A program made the translations under genes and the position numbers. Shown in pieces: positions 62,093 through 64,000 of a stretch of DNA of 64,000 nt (position 1 is the first letter of the stretch; each line of letters begins with the position of its first letter). The notes beneath the pieces are model-generated. The model was not told where the DNA came from. It worked only from the letters and a program-made list of their open reading frames with translations, and searched no databases. The stretch is from Sapria himalayana (taxonomy: Eukaryota; Streptophyta; Magnoliopsida; Malpighiales; Rafflesiaceae), in assembly GCA_029783825.1 (NCBI GenBank), contig JAREIK010000500.1, forward strand, positions 1,281,001 to 1,345,000. The letters are read 5' to 3'.

Positions 62093-62247
62093 ATGAGCAG
62101 AACAGGGCAGCCACCAGATTTGAAGAAGTAAGCGTTCTCTACCTGTGTATATTGTGTAATTTTGTCAAGAATCCTCTTCCTTTTTGCTAACACATGTTTT
62201 TCTATTCCCGTTGGTGGCTCATAGATATATGGACAAGAAACTTCAAA
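62093..62247 (+). CDS. SNRPG: SmG snRNP core protein, first two exons (partial)
   Basis: Exon 1 (62093-62127) and exon 2 (62225-62247) splice in phase to MSRTGQPPDLKKYMDKKLQ, the highly conserved N-terminus of plant and animal Sm protein G. The donor of exon 1 is GAA|GTAAGC, the acceptor CATAG|AT, and the donor of exon 2 is CAAA|GTAAGT, leaving the phase needed for the next residue (Ile) of the family. SmG is part of the seven-membered Sm ring of spliceosomal snRNPs in the nucleus. The rest of the Sm fold (Sm1 and Sm2 motifs, about 60 residues) is not visible before the window ends, so intron 2 is at least 1.75 kb or the copy is truncated. Confidence 0.85.
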
Positions 62248-62388
62248 GTAAGTTCTCGAAGCTTTCATTTCTTGTCTTGGTTAAACTTAATTTCTTAGAG
62301 TATTGTACTATACCTGTTGGCTGTAGCCCCTGGGATAAGTTCTGGTGTATGTCACGCGTTAAATGTAGCTCTCAGCATTATTCCCTAG

Positions 62389-62503
62389 AACGTGCTTCAC
62401 ATGTTACTCATGTGAAGCACATGAGTAAAAATAATTATATGTGCATTTTGATTCTGAATCAATGAGAGTCTGATTCAAAACGTGCTTCACATGTTACTCA
62501 TGT
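62389..62503. repeat. Hairpin and 25 bp direct duplication in SmG intron 2
   Basis: GTGCTTCACATG (62392-62403) and CATGTGAAGCAC (62409-62420) form a perfect 12 bp inverted repeat around a 5-base loop. The left arm plus loop (AACGTGCTTCACATGTTACT then CATGT) is repeated at 62479-62503. Confidence 0.9.
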
Positions 62504-63249
62504 TATCACTAAATATAAAGCTCTTATTGGTGCTAGGGTATCATATCTATAATAATTATATGTTAAATAATTTTTATGGTTTTAACTTCATTATTATTCA
62601 ATATTTCTTATGTTCATCAATGGGAGTCTGAATATATTTGACTGAATTATGTGCATTTTGATATTTATTCGATTTTTTAATGATAATACAATAATAATCT
62701 GATAATATTTAGTTGAAACCCATACCTAAAAATAATAATGTAAATAACATTATAAATAACTCAATATAAATGTTGCATTTGTATAACTGACAAAATTAAT
62801 TGGGATATTTCACAAGTTGAGTGTTTTCATCAAAAATATAAACTAACATCAATAAAAAAAATAAAAAGTTATAAAATTGCAAAACCTTGTTAAGCTGGTG
62901 TGTTAAAGTTTATAATATAAAGTTTGAAAGAGAGAAAAATAATTTTAATTCTTCTAAAGATTTTTAGAAATATATTCCTTGATTGATTTGTTATCTAAAT
63001 ATATGATGTATTGTAGTAATGGTCTCATGTTGGATTTTTTTTTTGAGTAAAATGTAATATATCTCAATATATATTATTTGTATATGAAATATTAGATTTG
63101 ATATTATATGTATTATTATCTAACTTTCACAGTAAATAATAGCGAGAAAAAAAAATTGGTATTTGATCTCATTGATTATGTGATACATTCAAAATATTTC
63201 ACAAGTAATTATCATAATTACTTTAAATTTTATCATTGAAATGAATCTT
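62504..63249. other. AT-rich sequence, SmG intron 2 or intergenic
   Basis: No coding sense; the missing SmG exons were looked for and not found. Confidence 0.4.
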
Positions 63250-63790
63250 GAGATAAAATTATTTTTAAGAAATATATTAAAATAATGTTTTAGATTTTTT
63301 TTTGGTGCATATTAGTGTGCAACTCAAATATGAATATCTAGTCAACTGCAAGTATTTATAATTTTTAAAGAAAATTTTAAGTTCTGAAGATTTTTTTATA
63401 TATCTCAGTATGTGAAGATTCATATCAAAGTGAATATATTGAGAAGAATCTAAAAAATATTTAATTGTATTGATTATGTATATTATAGTATGTTTGATCA
63501 TAATTAGATAATTGATTTTATTTATAATTATTTTATTAGTGGCTGAGTTAACTAGAGAGATCGCATCAAAAAATAAATTAATATTTAGGTTAATAGGAAT
63601 ATCTAGTTGAATAAAATTCAAAAAATTAATTTTATTAGATCAAACACATATATTCTCTATGACAAGATGATATTTCTCGTAGAATAAATTATTTTAATAC
63701 GAAGAAAATATAAATTTTCTAATATTTTCCATATGAAATAATGGATGAAGATATTTTATGAGTTGAATGATTTCTAATTTATCATTCAAA
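63250..63790 (-). pseudogene. Second Ty1/Copia pol fragment (RT end to RNase H)
   Basis: On the minus strand one reads NDKLEIIQLIKYLHPLFHME (cf. GNDLKEI..LK.YL...F.MK), then stops, then KINYLIMIKHTIIYIINTIK (cf. KLIYLTHTRPDIAYAVSVVS) and FDMNLHILRYIKKSSELKIF (cf. DAVYRILRYLKGTPGKGLLF). The open part spans 63621-63277. It is diverged beyond function and is of a different Copia lineage from the fragment at 10622. It lies antisense in the expected intron 2 of SmG. No LTR was recognised. Confidence 0.68.
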
Positions 63791-64000
63791 ATATTAATTT
63801 ATATTCATCTAGACAATCAATAACATCTCTTTGTTTTTTGGGCTCATATAAAAAAAATATAAAAAAATTTGTAGCACACTTTTATAATCTAAATGAAATG
63901 ATTTATTTTGAAAATATTTTAAATTAGACTCACCAATTACTTTAATCTACATAACATTTTTTTGCAATTTGTAAATTGTATTTAATTGTGTTGCTCAAAA
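63791..64000. other. AT-rich end of window
   Basis: No clear signal. It may be further decayed Copia sequence upstream of the RT region. Confidence 0.35.

Noticed and set aside
62044..62268. 74-residue minus-strand frame over the SmG exons
   Set aside because: Antisense to two spliced exons with exact family match on the plus strand.
1..64000. tRNA, rRNA, organellar or viral insertions
   Set aside because: No cloverleaf-like, rRNA-like, plastid, mitochondrial or pararetroviral sequence was recognised by reading; a covariance or nucleotide search would be needed to exclude short ones.

Overview
The window is a strongly AT-rich plant nuclear segment that consists almost entirely of transposable elements and simple repeats. 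No bacterial-type operons, rRNA or tRNA genes were seen. The kingdom call rests on En/Spm-type (CACTA) transposase genes with plant-type introns, plant-type LINE and Copia pol remnants, and the first two coding exons of a plant-like SmG (snRNP core) gene at 62093-62247. I cannot name the species.

Layout. 1-17456: AT-rich intergenic DNA with TA and GT microsatellites, a probable 1.5 kb solo LTR (6013-7512) lying in a TA-rich tract, a decayed Copia pol fragment (10622-11645, minus), a short LINE scrap (about 13780-13870) and the 3' part of a LINE ORF2 (16260-17456, minus). 17457-58375: a 40.9 kb nest of CACTA transposons inserted into that LINE. 58379-58738: the rest of the LINE reverse transcriptase. 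58740-62092: AT-rich DNA. 62093-64000: the 5' end of the SmG gene, followed by a decayed antisense Copia pol fragment.

The CACTA nest has three layers. Element A starts with CACTACTAAAAA at 17457 and ends with TTTTAGTAGTG at 58375. It is flanked by the 3 bp duplication ACT, and when A and one ACT copy are removed the LINE reading frame is continuous across the junction. A carries, on the plus strand, a TNP2-type transposase pseudogene (26377-30155) and a second, Transposase_24-like pseudogene (30262-31423 continuing at 48778-49780). Its first intron or leader contains about 6 kb of a roughly 190 bp tandem repeat. Element C (31424-48777, minus) has ends CACTACAAGAAAA and TTTTTGTAGTG and the duplication AAA. 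It split A's second gene and carries its own, much less damaged pair of transposase genes, plus a triplicated 1.1 kb unit with GC-rich trinucleotide blocks. Element B (about 50564-58247, minus) is a second member of A's family, inserted inverted only 128 bp from A's 3' end.

A and B therefore face each other tail to tail around a loop of about 1 kb near 49.8-50.8 kb, an arrangement that could yield hairpin or double-stranded transposase RNA. All three elements share one plan: subterminal repeats, a leader exon or leader region, a repeat-filled 5' intron, TNP2 (Transpos_assoc, Transposase_21, DUF4218, DUF4216, acidic tail), then the Transposase_24-like gene. C looks youngest by number of stops. 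A and B both look incapable of making intact proteins.
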